Shown here piece after piece: positions 1-7,216 of a stretch of 8,867 nt of DNA. Every line of letters begins with the position of its first letter. Positions within the stretch are counted from its first letter, which is position 1. This DNA comes from Prevotella sp. GTDB lineage: Bacteria; Bacteroidota; Bacteroidia; Bacteroidales; Bacteroidaceae. The translations under genes and the position numbers were made by a program. Below the pieces are notes generated by a model. That model saw nothing but the letters and a program-made list of their open reading frames with translations. It was not told where the DNA came from and did not search any database. The stretch lies in the NCBI GenBank assembly GCA_021203705.1, contig JAJQAR010000200.1, forward strand, positions 1 through 8,867, written 5' to 3'.

Positions 1-63
1 GCTTGTAATCAGATGAAAGCCTCTTGGCTTCGCTGGTATCGTTATTTCTTTTTGAAAAATCAT
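1..63 (-). CDS. yjbQ: YjbQ / UPF0047 family protein (secondary thiamine-phosphate synthase-like), N-terminus only
   Basis: An ATG on the minus strand at 61-63 opens a frame of 21 codons that runs off the left edge without a stop. The peptide begins MIFQKEI and contains PRGFHLIT. This matches the usual beginning of YjbQ-family proteins (QKEIxL...RGFHLIT), a small single-domain family of about 130-140 residues. Family members are annotated as secondary thiamine-phosphate synthases because some can weakly replace ThiE, but their main physiological role is unclear. The start lies 32 nt downstream of the stop of the penicillin-binding protein gene on the same strand, so the two are probably co-transcribed. 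The call rests on only 21 residues. The catalytic part lies outside the window and cannot be examined. Confidence 0.72.
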   Translation of the reverse strand, partial: MIFQKEITIPAKPRGFHLITS

Positions 64-95
64 AATGCAGCTTTTGTTGCCTGTTGCTTTTAATT

Positions 96-2666
96 TTACA
101 GATCATCGAAATTTAATTTCTGTTCCTTTTCTTTTCCACGTTTTTTCCTCTTTTCCTTTTTAGTAGGCTCATTTACAACATTCTCGTTGTTTTCGGGAGC
201 TACGGCTTCTGGTTTATTGTGTGAGGGCGTCTCAACGGGATTATCTTCCTCATCCTTCAATTGGATTGGGTTGTCATCCTCACCAAAGAGTAAATCATCG
301 AGTGCCATGCCAATACTGTCAATGTCGAAAGTGTCCTTAGGACTTGGGATGTATGTGCACGTGTACATGCCTTGGAGAATATCACCGTCTGTAGGCTTGT
401 GGAAATTGCCGTGATATTGCTGGAAATTCGGGTCGTGCATTACGGATTGCAGGAAATAACCGCAAATAGGGAGTGCAGTACGACTGCCCTGTCCGAGTTG
501 CCCTGTGCGGAAGTGTATGCTGCGGTACTCGCCGCCTACCCACGCTCCTACGACAATGTTGGCTGCCACGCCCATGAACCAGGCATCCGAATGGTTGTTG
601 GATGTTCCTGTCTTGCCGCCAAACTCCGTATCTCGCACATCACCGATGTAACCCCATAGGCTCTGTGATGTTCCACCTGGCTCACGCAAGCCGCCAAGCA
701 ATAGCTGCTGCATGAAGAACGCACTCTTGTAAGGTATCACCTGCTTTTCCTCTCTTTCTGCCGTATAAATCACTTTACCATCACGGTCAAGTATCTTTGT
801 TACAAGTACAGGCTCTACATGCTTGCCATCGTTTGCCACTGTGCAGTAGGCATTTACCATTTCAAGGAGGTTAACGTCTGATGAGCCGAGTGCGAGGGAA
901 GGCTGTTCGTCAAGTGTGCTCTTTATGCCCATCTGGTAGGCTGTGCGGGCTATGTTCTTTATTCCCATTTCCTGCCCTAAACGCACGGCGATGGAGTTAA
1001 TACTCTTTGCGAAGGCTGTTTTGAGCGGCATGGAGTCACCCGTGAATATACCATCGGCATTGGTAGGCGACCATGATACCATCTCGTGCTTGTCTGTATC
1101 ATATACCTGCATGGAGAAAAACTCATCACGACGCTTGTCACAAGGGGTGAGCCCCTGGTTCATTGCCTCGGTATAAACGAACAGTTTGAATGTTGAGCCT
1201 GGCTGCCGCATTGCCGTTACTTTGTCGTATTTCCACGAGTTGAAGTCAATATCACCCACCCATGCCTTCACCTCACCTGTCTGCGGCTCCATTGCCACCA
1301 TAGAACAGTGCATGAAGTGGAGCATGTAGCGGATGGAGTCTAGGGTGCTTATCTCTTTCTCAATCGTTCCGTTTTCATAGTCGAACAGCTTTACCTTGTG
1401 CGGTTTGTTGAGGTAATAGTTTATGGAATCCTCATTGTTAGAGAATTTCTGTGAGAGGATTTTGTAATATGGCTGCCGTTTGGCGATGTCCTCCACGAAA
1501 TGAGGTATCACGTTGTGACTGCGGTCAACCCACGGCTCTTGTCCTGCCCAATGCGCATCGAAGTTGCGCTGCACTTGCTTCATCTGTTTTATAGCCGCTT
1601 TCTCGGCATATTCCTGCAAACGGGTGTCGAGGGTGGTGTAAATCTTCAAACCACTGGTGTAGAGGTCATATCCATTGTCGTTGCACCAGTCTTTCAAATA
1701 GGTGGCGATAGCCTCACGGAAGTACTTACCCTGTCCGTCATAGTTGCTCTCGACACTGAAATTCAACTTTATAGGGATTACCTTTAGGGAGTCGTATTGT
1801 GCCTGTGTGATGTCGTTGTGCGTCATCAGATTGTATAGCACTGTGTTACGACGCTTGATGCAGTTGTCAGGGTTGGAGATTGGATTATAGTAGGTAGTTG
1901 CTTTGAGCATGCCGACAAGTACTGCCGCCTGTTCGGTGGTGATGTTTGTAGGTGTGGCATTGAAATAAGTCTTGCATGCCGTCTTTATACCGTAAGAGTT
2001 GGAACCGAAGTCGACGGTGTTGGCATACATGGTGAGAATGTCTTTTTTGTCGTAGATCATCTCCAGTTTCGTGGCGATAATCCACTCCTTTGACTTCATT
2101 ATAAGCATTCTAACGCCAGGGATGTAGCCTAACAAGCCAGTGGAATACTGAGTCCTTACGCGGAACATGTTCTTTGCCAACTGCTGTGTGATGGTGGATG
2201 CGCCACGCGCCTCATGGTGCAGGAGCATGTCTTTAGCTACGGCGAACATGCCTGCGAAATCTATTCCGAAATGGGAATAGTAACGCTCGTCCTCTGTGTC
2301 TATAAGCGTCTTCCAGAACATCGGATTTACCTCCTCGTAGGTTACAGGCGTGCGGTTCTCGCTGAAATACTTGCCGATAAGAACGCCATCAGCACTGTAC
2401 AGCTCCGAAGCCTGTGCAGTTGTCGGTTTCTTTATTGAGGAGAAGCCTGGCGACTTACCAAAGAGCCACAGGAAATTGATGTCAACCATAAAGAGGTAAA
2501 TGAAGAAGATAACGATGAGAGATACTATCACGACACCTGTCTTGAAGTACCATTTTCTGCCATGGTAAAGTCCCTTGTACCAGTTCCAGAATTTCTTCAA
2601 TACAGTCTTGCACTTTTTCAGGACGATACCAGTGTAGGATTTGAGCTTTTCGTTTTTAGAGGACAT
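96..2666 (-). CDS. Class A penicillin-binding protein 1A (bifunctional peptidoglycan glycosyltransferase / transpeptidase)
   Basis: This 856-residue protein should polymerise lipid II into glycan strands and cross-link them on the outer face of the inner membrane. A basic cytoplasmic N-terminus (about 1-42) precedes one membrane helix (about 43-60), which acts as a signal anchor. The glycosyltransferase (GT51) domain spans about 85-270, with the catalytic-glutamate motif TEDERYYSHFGID (E125) and RGASTITQQLAKNMF (154-168). The transpeptidase domain spans about 455-745 and has all three active-site motifs: SxxK in GSTFK (S491, K494), SxN in KSINS (S555-N557) and KTG in GGKTGTSNN (685-687). The tail after about 795 is acidic, then Lys/Arg/Glu-rich (about 836-849), with no recognised domain. 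Length is normal for Bacteroidetes PBP1A proteins and nothing suggests decay. The ATG at 2664-2666 is chosen because it directly precedes the expected cytoplasmic tail and lies 21 nt after the GH3 stop. No Shine-Dalgarno or internal promoter is evident, so expression probably depends at least partly on the upstream genes. Confidence 0.96.
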   Translation of the reverse strand: MSSKNEKLKSYTGIVLKKCKTVLKKFWNWYKGLYHGRKWYFKTGVVIVSLIVIFFIYLFMVDINFLWLFGKSPGFSSIKKPTTAQASELYSADGVLIGKYFSENRTPVTYEEVNPMFWKTLIDTEDERYYSHFGIDFAGMFAVAKDMLLHHEARGASTITQQLAKNMFRVRTQYSTGLLGYIPGVRMLIMKSKEWIIATKLEMIYDKKDILTMYANTVDFGSNSYGIKTACKTYFNATPTNITTEQAAVLVGMLKATTYYNPISNPDNCIKRRNTVLYNLMTHNDITQAQYDSLKVIPIKLNFSVESNYDGQGKYFREAIATYLKDWCNDNGYDLYTSGLKIYTTLDTRLQEYAEKAAIKQMKQVQRNFDAHWAGQEPWVDRSHNVIPHFVEDIAKRQPYYKILSQKFSNNEDSINYYLNKPHKVKLFDYENGTIEKEISTLDSIRYMLHFMHCSMVAMEPQTGEVKAWVGDIDFNSWKYDKVTAMRQPGSTFKLFVYTEAMNQGLTPCDKRRDEFFSMQVYDTDKHEMVSWSPTNADGIFTGDSMPLKTAFAKSINSIAVRLGQEMGIKNIARTAYQMGIKSTLDEQPSLALGSSDVNLLEMVNAYCTVANDGKHVEPVLVTKILDRDGKVIYTAEREEKQVIPYKSAFFMQQLLLGGLREPGGTSQSLWGYIGDVRDTEFGGKTGTSNNHSDAWFMGVAANIVVGAWVGGEYRSIHFRTGQLGQGSRTALPICGYFLQSVMHDPNFQQYHGNFHKPTDGDILQGMYTCTYIPSPKDTFDIDSIGMALDDLLFGEDDNPIQLKDEEDNPVETPSHNKPEAVAPENNENVVNEPTKKEKRKKRGKEKEQKLNFDDL

Positions 2667-2687
2667 GAGAATGATTTTTGTCTGTTA

Positions 2688-5264
2688 TCAGAAACTAACG
2701 TTTATTGTTTTGAGGTCGGATGAGAGCGATGACGTGCCTACAAGCAGTTCATACTGTCCTGGCATTACACGCATGGTGTTAGAGGCGGCATCCCAGCACT
2801 CAAATGAGGATTGCGGGAAGGCGATTGTCGCTGTTTTTGTCTCACCTGCCTTCAAATCAACTCTTACAAAGCCACGCAAAGTCTTTATCGGACCTTCCGC
2901 ATCGTTTGGGTTGCGCAGGTATACCTGCACGATTTCCGTACCGTCACAGTTTCCTGTGTTCGTAACATCCATAGTGATTGTTTCGTTATCCGCATTGTAT
3001 GTCGGTTCACCTATGGAGAATGAAGTGTAACTTAAACCGTAGCCGAATGGGAACAGGGCATCACCCTTGAAATAGCGGTAGGTGCGGTTCGCCATACTGT
3101 AATCATCGAATGGAGGCAGTTGACTGTCATCCTTATAGAACGTGATAGGCAATTTGCCACTTGGGTTGTAGTCACCGAAAAGCACATCTGCCACGGCATT
3201 GCCACCCTGCTCGCCAGGGTACCATGCCTGAAGGATGGCATCGCAGGTTTCTATTTCTGGTGTCAAAGCAACGGCACTGCCACTGCAATTCACAAAGATT
3301 ATTTTCTTGCCTGCATTATGCAAGGCTGCAAGCAGTTCACGCTGCACTTGCGGCAGTTCGATACTTGTGCGGTCGCCATTGTCGAAACCAGGTTCTGAGA
3401 GTTTGGCCTCCTCACGCTCCAATTCTGGGGATATACCACCGACAAAGATAACTGTGGTGAAGTCTTTTGTGCGTTCTAATACCTCGTTGATAGTAACATC
3501 ACGCTTTCGTGTGATGTCAAATGATAGGGTTGCTCCATCGGCGAGTTGCATGTAGTCAAGTTGCACGTCATATTTCTTGCCTTCCTTGACCTTGTATTTT
3601 TTCTTGTTGAGTTTCAGCTCCTGACTGCGCCAACGGTTGTCTATGGTATCTCCGTTTATGATAAGACGGAAACCATCGTCGTTGGAATAGATGATGTCAA
3701 GTTGTTCACTGCGGTCTGCAATGAATGAGCCTCTGAAACTTGCCGTAAAGTCGGTAAGGTTTACACCTGGTGCGAAAACGGTGTTGCCGCCGTTATCGAA
3801 CTTCAAAGGGGAAGTGTAGTTGCCCGTATATATTGGCTCACCTTCCATTTTCGCATTGTTCCAGAAAGAGCCGCTCATGCCAGCTTTGCCGTTATCATCA
3901 GTCAGTTTGGAGAACAAACTCTCGCTTTCGGTCATGGTGGTGATATCACAGCCCTTGACATAATTTACATTTTTGCCGAGTTTGTTGGTTATTCCCTCCA
4001 ATACGGTTACGGAGTGAGTAGGTTGTCCATAGTAGATACCCCACAGCATTATCGAGTCGGCGGCATTAGGACCCATTATTACGATATTTTCGTCATCTTT
4101 GTTGAGAGGCAATAAACCGTTGTTTTTAAGGAGTACCATCTGCTCACGTGCCATTTGCAGAGCAAGCTCTTTATGCTCCTTACTTGCTATCACGCTTTCC
4201 GGAATTTTTGTCCAAGGAACAAGTTCATCAGCGTCGAAATCACCAAGCTCAAAACGTCCTTGAAGTAATCTTTTCACACTGACATCAATCTGTTCCTCCG
4301 TAATCGCTCCTGCCTTTACCGCTTCGGGGAGAGAAGTGTAGTTGCTGCCGCACTCCACGTCTGTACCGCTTATCACAGCCTTTGCAGAGGCGTCTGCCGC
4401 ATCTTTTGAGACACCATGGCGGCCTTCAACGAAGAAGTCGCTGATAGCCCCACAGTCGCTGACAACAAGACCTTTAAATCCCCACTCGTCACGCAGGATT
4501 TGCTGAAGCAGACGGTTACTGCCGCAACATGGCTCACCTTCGAAACGCTGGTAGGCGCACATCACTTCTTTCACGCCGCCTTCTGTTACCAACGACTTGA
4601 AAGCAGGGAGATAAGTCTCCCAAAGATCACGTGGTGAGAGGTTTTCTATATCGAAGAAATGACGAGTTTTTTCCGGTCCGCTATGCACGGCGAAATGCTT
4701 TGCACATGCGAACAGCTTATAATATTTACTGTCTGCCGGGCCTTGCAGTCCACGCACCACAGCAAGTCCCATGCGGGAGTTTATATAAGGGTCTTCACCG
4801 TAAGTCTCCTGTCCGCGTCCCCAACGGGGGTCACGGAAGATGTTTATGTTTGGTGTCCAGAATGAGAGACCTTGATATCTGCCTAATTTGCCCGTCTTGC
4901 GCTGTGCGGTGTTCTTCGCACGCGCCTCATCGCTTATTGCTGTGTATATTTTTTCCAATAGGATATCATCGAATGAAGCAGCCATGCCGATACATGATGG
5001 GAATACAGTGCAGAATCCGTTGCGCCCAACACCGTGCAGAGCCTCGCTCCACCAGATAAACTGAGGCACACCAAGACGGTCGATGGGCTTTGATATGTCC
5101 ATCATTATCTGAGCTTTCTCCTCAAGGGTGAGACGGGAACAGAGGTCGGCAGCACGCTCTTGTGCAGAAAGAGAGGGGTCTTGGAAAGGATATGTTTGTG
5201 CAATTGTGGCTATTGCCTTAACAAGCATCGCCACAATTGCCATGATAATCATTCTTTGTCTCAT
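2688..5264 (-). CDS. GH3 glycoside hydrolase, beta-xylosidase-like, with PA14 insert and fibronectin-III-like domain
   Basis: This 858-residue exported enzyme is predicted to release beta-linked sugars, most likely xylose, from the non-reducing ends of oligosaccharides. A signal peptide (1-22, likely cleaved after TIA before QTYPF) has no lipobox cysteine, so a soluble periplasmic or secreted enzyme is expected. The GH3 N-terminal barrel (about 37-345) contains WWSEALHGV (71-79), NIFRDPRWGRGQETYGEDP (141-159), the KH pair (K189-H190) and LVVSDCGAISDF, in which D270 is the expected nucleophile. WWSEALHG and SDCGA are typical of xylosidase/arabinofuranosidase-type GH3 enzymes, whereas glucosidases usually have SDW. 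The second domain (about 376-460 and 590-705) is interrupted by a PA14 module (about 463-588) with the signature YSNDDGFRLIINGD (526-539). A fibronectin-III-like domain (about 760-845) closes the protein. I did not assign the acid/base residue with certainty; the E617-E618-E619 area is a candidate. The start overlaps the pectate lyase stop (TAATG), indicating translational coupling. Substrate specificity is inferred from motifs; a beta-glucosidase annotation is the main alternative. Confidence 0.93.
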   Translation of the reverse strand: MRQRMIIMAIVAMLVKAIATIAQTYPFQDPSLSAQERAADLCSRLTLEEKAQIMMDISKPIDRLGVPQFIWWSEALHGVGRNGFCTVFPSCIGMAASFDDILLEKIYTAISDEARAKNTAQRKTGKLGRYQGLSFWTPNINIFRDPRWGRGQETYGEDPYINSRMGLAVVRGLQGPADSKYYKLFACAKHFAVHSGPEKTRHFFDIENLSPRDLWETYLPAFKSLVTEGGVKEVMCAYQRFEGEPCCGSNRLLQQILRDEWGFKGLVVSDCGAISDFFVEGRHGVSKDAADASAKAVISGTDVECGSNYTSLPEAVKAGAITEEQIDVSVKRLLQGRFELGDFDADELVPWTKIPESVIASKEHKELALQMAREQMVLLKNNGLLPLNKDDENIVIMGPNAADSIMLWGIYYGQPTHSVTVLEGITNKLGKNVNYVKGCDITTMTESESLFSKLTDDNGKAGMSGSFWNNAKMEGEPIYTGNYTSPLKFDNGGNTVFAPGVNLTDFTASFRGSFIADRSEQLDIIYSNDDGFRLIINGDTIDNRWRSQELKLNKKKYKVKEGKKYDVQLDYMQLADGATLSFDITRKRDVTINEVLERTKDFTTVIFVGGISPELEREEAKLSEPGFDNGDRTSIELPQVQRELLAALHNAGKKIIFVNCSGSAVALTPEIETCDAILQAWYPGEQGGNAVADVLFGDYNPSGKLPITFYKDDSQLPPFDDYSMANRTYRYFKGDALFPFGYGLSYTSFSIGEPTYNADNETITMDVTNTGNCDGTEIVQVYLRNPNDAEGPIKTLRGFVRVDLKAGETKTATIAFPQSSFECWDAASNTMRVMPGQYELLVGTSSLSSDLKTINVSF

Positions 5265-5266
5265 TA
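5262..5266 (-). promoter_or_regulatory. TAATG stop-start overlap coupling pectate lyase and GH3 translation
   Basis: On the minus strand the lyase stop TAA and the GH3 start ATG share one adenine (TAATG). This arrangement is a classical termination-reinitiation junction. Together with the absence of a visible Shine-Dalgarno, it makes ribosome re-initiation the likely way GH3 is translated and supports a fixed stoichiometry between the two enzymes. Confidence 0.85.
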
Positions 5267-6934
5267 TTTCACCACGAATTTCTTGCCGTTACTGATGTAA
5301 ATTCCTTTTGTGAGGGGAGACTTCACCTGCATGCCCTGCAAGTTGTATATCTTGCCGTTGTTCGGGTTGCTTGTGGTGATTTCTTTAATGCTGGCACTAA
5401 AGATGTCAGTCCCGCTCAGCATAACACCGCCCTCTACTTCTTTCTCCATGATGTCAGCGACAATAGAGTTCATGTAGTTCTCAAGGTTGGTGTAACCATC
5501 ATCACCCTTAATGCTGCCGTCGGAAGCATCGTTTTTGTCAAGTCCATTGGCATCTTCCCAGTCATCAGGCATTCCGTCACCGTCGGAATCGAGAGGAGCT
5601 TCTTCCGAAGCGAGTTCTGGCCATGGTGACCAGTCATCACTGGCATCGGCAGGCTTTATGTCATCCTGTGAATCAATCATTCCAGGAATTTTCACTGTCG
5701 GTCCTGTATACGTTGCCACACCGTTGCGTGTATCGCTTACAATAAGCTCATCCACCAAGTCACGGTGGAGAGAGCAACCGGCGTAGGCAAGAACTTTCTC
5801 GTAGGCGTCCTCTGCTGTGTGGGTTGTTACAGCCTCATACTCTATTGGTGTGTCAATTTTCATCGTGTCTTTCGTCTCCTGAGTGTAAGTATAGTCAACG
5901 TCACCGTCGTTGCTTGTCTGGTTGTAGATACCGTAAGTCCAGTTGTCATTGGTGACATCGCTGAATTTTGAGTTGACATTGCCGTTGACATAGAATTTGC
6001 CCCATACATGCAACATAGGAGCATACGAAGGATATTTTTCGATATATGATGTTGTGCGGACACCGATTTGTGCTATTCTTCTCTGTATTGTCGTGCTTCT
6101 CGTCTCAGTGCCTGGTCCCACTTTATAATAGTTGTTCACGATGTTCACATTCATGCCCTCACCTCCGTAGCAGCCGTTGCCTGCCCAGTTGTAGATTACG
6201 TTGTTACGGAGATCCATGCGCTCGTCTTCCTGTGTGGTATAGCGCGGACCGAGTCGCGGAGTGCGGGATGTGTGGTCTGCGAGCAGATTGTGATGGTAGG
6301 TTGCACCTGTGCCACCCCAGTTGCCACCGTAACCATGTGCGCCTTTTGAGTGACCTGCATTGACAAGGCTTTGCGATACGATACACCACTGCACAGTCTG
6401 TTTGCGGTTTCCATAAACAGACAGGCACTCGTCGATACTCCAGCTTACGGAACAGTGGTCAATCATTATGTTCGCCTTATCCATGCCGCCAAGACCGTCA
6501 CCTTCGTGATCAGCGACGTGTACGTTGCCGAGACGGAAGCGCATAAAACGGATTATGACATTGCTTGCGGATATTGTGAAAGGATAGTCGGCTATGCATA
6601 TACCGTCACCCGGAGCTGTCTGTCCTGCAATAGTCACAGCACCAGCAGAGAGTTTGAGTTCTGATGTAAGGTGGATAGTACCTGATACGTCAAATACGAT
6701 AGTGCGTGCACCACTCTTACCTATGGCATAACGAAACGAACCTGGGTCAGATGCATCATCCTCAAGTGTAGTTACGTGATAGACAGTTCCTCCACGTCCT
6801 CCTGTAACGTATCTACCGAAGCCCTCAGCACCAGGAAACGCCAAAGTCTCGGTTGTTTGTGCGTTTGCGCTATTAGTCAAAAATGTTACTGCGATTAGCA
6901 GAATAGTTTGCAATAAACGGTTTGTTTTGAACAT
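5264..6934 (-). CDS. Secreted pectate lyase (polysaccharide lyase family 1-like) with calcium-type repeat and C-terminal sorting-like tail
   Basis: This 556-residue protein is predicted to cleave polygalacturonate by beta-elimination. A signal peptide covers 1-25 (cleavage after ANA, before QTTET). The mature protein opens with AFPGAEGFGRYVTGGRGG (32-49), then VTIAGQTAPGDG (100-111), NVIIRFMRFRLG (125-136), a right-handed beta-helix core with IMIDHCSVSWSIDE (156-169) resembling the PL1 vWiDH motif, and HTSRTPRLGPR (221-231), which carries the candidate catalytic arginine region. DSDGDGMPDDWE (449-460) is a thrombospondin-3 / dockerin-like calcium-binding repeat commonly found at the end of such lyases. 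The last 29 residues (528-556) resemble the short sorting-type tail of Prevotella exported proteins, which suggests type IX secretion or surface attachment. It is the first gene of the leftward unit and overlaps the GH3 start by one base. The ATG at 6932-6934 directly precedes the basic/hydrophobic signal sequence; the leader is A/T-rich without a Shine-Dalgarno. Exact PL subfamily and substrate are inferred from motifs. Confidence 0.92.
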   Translation of the reverse strand: MFKTNRLLQTILLIAVTFLTNSANAQTTETLAFPGAEGFGRYVTGGRGGTVYHVTTLEDDASDPGSFRYAIGKSGARTIVFDVSGTIHLTSELKLSAGAVTIAGQTAPGDGICIADYPFTISASNVIIRFMRFRLGNVHVADHEGDGLGGMDKANIMIDHCSVSWSIDECLSVYGNRKQTVQWCIVSQSLVNAGHSKGAHGYGGNWGGTGATYHHNLLADHTSRTPRLGPRYTTQEDERMDLRNNVIYNWAGNGCYGGEGMNVNIVNNYYKVGPGTETRSTTIQRRIAQIGVRTTSYIEKYPSYAPMLHVWGKFYVNGNVNSKFSDVTNDNWTYGIYNQTSNDGDVDYTYTQETKDTMKIDTPIEYEAVTTHTAEDAYEKVLAYAGCSLHRDLVDELIVSDTRNGVATYTGPTVKIPGMIDSQDDIKPADASDDWSPWPELASEEAPLDSDGDGMPDDWEDANGLDKNDASDGSIKGDDGYTNLENYMNSIVADIMEKEVEGGVMLSGTDIFSASIKEITTSNPNNGKIYNLQGMQVKSPLTKGIYISNGKKFVVK

Positions 6935-6989
6935 GATTTTTAAAGGGTTAAAAGGTAAAAATTTTAAATGCTACTTTATTTTAATCATG

Positions 6990-6997
6990 CAAAGATA
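6990..6997 (-). promoter_or_regulatory. Candidate Bacteroidetes -7 element for the pectate lyase unit
   Basis: Read on the minus strand this is TATCTTTG, a full match to TAnnTTTG, the primary-sigma -7 element of Bacteroidetes. It would give a leader of roughly 50 nt before the lyase ATG at 6934. No TTTG is present at the expected -33 distance (about 7017-7022); that stretch is A/T-rich and overlaps a small inverted repeat. The promoter may therefore be weak or activator-dependent, which would suit a substrate-induced polysaccharide-utilisation gene. That last point is inference. Confidence 0.5.
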
Positions 6998-7004
6998 AAA
7001 TTTT

Positions 7005-7020
7005 TTCTTTAAATAAAGAA
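7005..7020. repeat. Short inverted repeat TTCTTT-AAAT-AAAGAA
   Basis: Two perfect 6-nt arms flank a 4-nt centre, at the place where the -33 box of the leftward promoter would be. It could be a regulator-binding site, but the surrounding DNA is so A/T-rich that chance is a real alternative. Confidence 0.25.
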
Positions 7021-7097
7021 TTTTATTTTGGTTTTATGTTTAATGTAAAAAAATGTATGTAGGATATGGTGCGGAATAATTAAAAAATATTACAGTC

Positions 7098-7130
7098 TTT
7101 GCACGTTCTCTTGAATTTTTATTAATTTTG
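7098..7130 (+). promoter_or_regulatory. Bacteroidetes-type promoter for the kinase-like gene
   Basis: TTTG at 7098-7101 and TAATTTTG at 7123-7130 match the -33 (TTTG) and -7 (TAnnTTTG) elements of the Bacteroidetes primary sigma factor, separated by 21 nt. Transcription would start near 7136-7138, leaving a leader of about 80 nt before the ATG at 7217. This is the best-matched promoter in the window. Confidence 0.7.
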
Positions 7131-7165
7131 TACCGTTTTTAATGTCATGATTGTTACTGTCGTTG

Positions 7166-7173
7166 CAAAGGTA
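7166..7173 (-). promoter_or_regulatory. Second candidate leftward -7 element (TACCTTTG), inside the kinase leader
   Basis: On the minus strand 7166-7173 reads TACCTTTG, followed by CA as in the proximal box. A TTTG lies 23 nt upstream on the minus strand (plus-strand CAAA at 7197-7200), slightly wider than the usual spacing. If real, it would make a leader of about 230 nt for the pectate lyase and would face the rightward promoter, so the two transcripts would overlap. The evidence is sequence match only. Confidence 0.3.
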
Positions 7174-7181
7174 TCATGATA
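7172..7181. repeat. Perfect 10-bp palindrome TATCATGATA in the kinase leader
   Basis: TATCATGATA is its own reverse complement. It lies about 35 nt downstream of the predicted rightward start site and overlaps the second leftward -7 candidate. Its core TCATGAT (7174-7180) also occurs at 7145-7151, close to the predicted start site, and AGGTAT occurs on both sides (7169-7174 and 7182-7187). A dimeric regulator binding here could affect both directions. No regulator is identified in the window. Confidence 0.35.
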
Positions 7182-7216
7182 AGGTATTTATAAACACAAA
7201 AATATAAAGACATATT

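Noticed and set aside
2667..2687. Promoter or terminator between the GH3 and penicillin-binding protein genes
   Set aside because: The 21-nt gap has no TAnnTTTG element, no inverted repeat and no T-run downstream of a stem on the minus strand.
2641..3030. Plus-strand frame opposite the GH3 3' end and the PBP start
   Set aside because: It overlaps two well-supported genes in antisense, crosses their junction and has no recognisable motif or promoter.
6046..6363. Plus-strand Cys/Leu/Ser-rich frames opposite the pectate lyase
   Set aside because: The sense strand encodes conserved lyase motifs here, and several overlapping antisense frames arise from the same codon bias.
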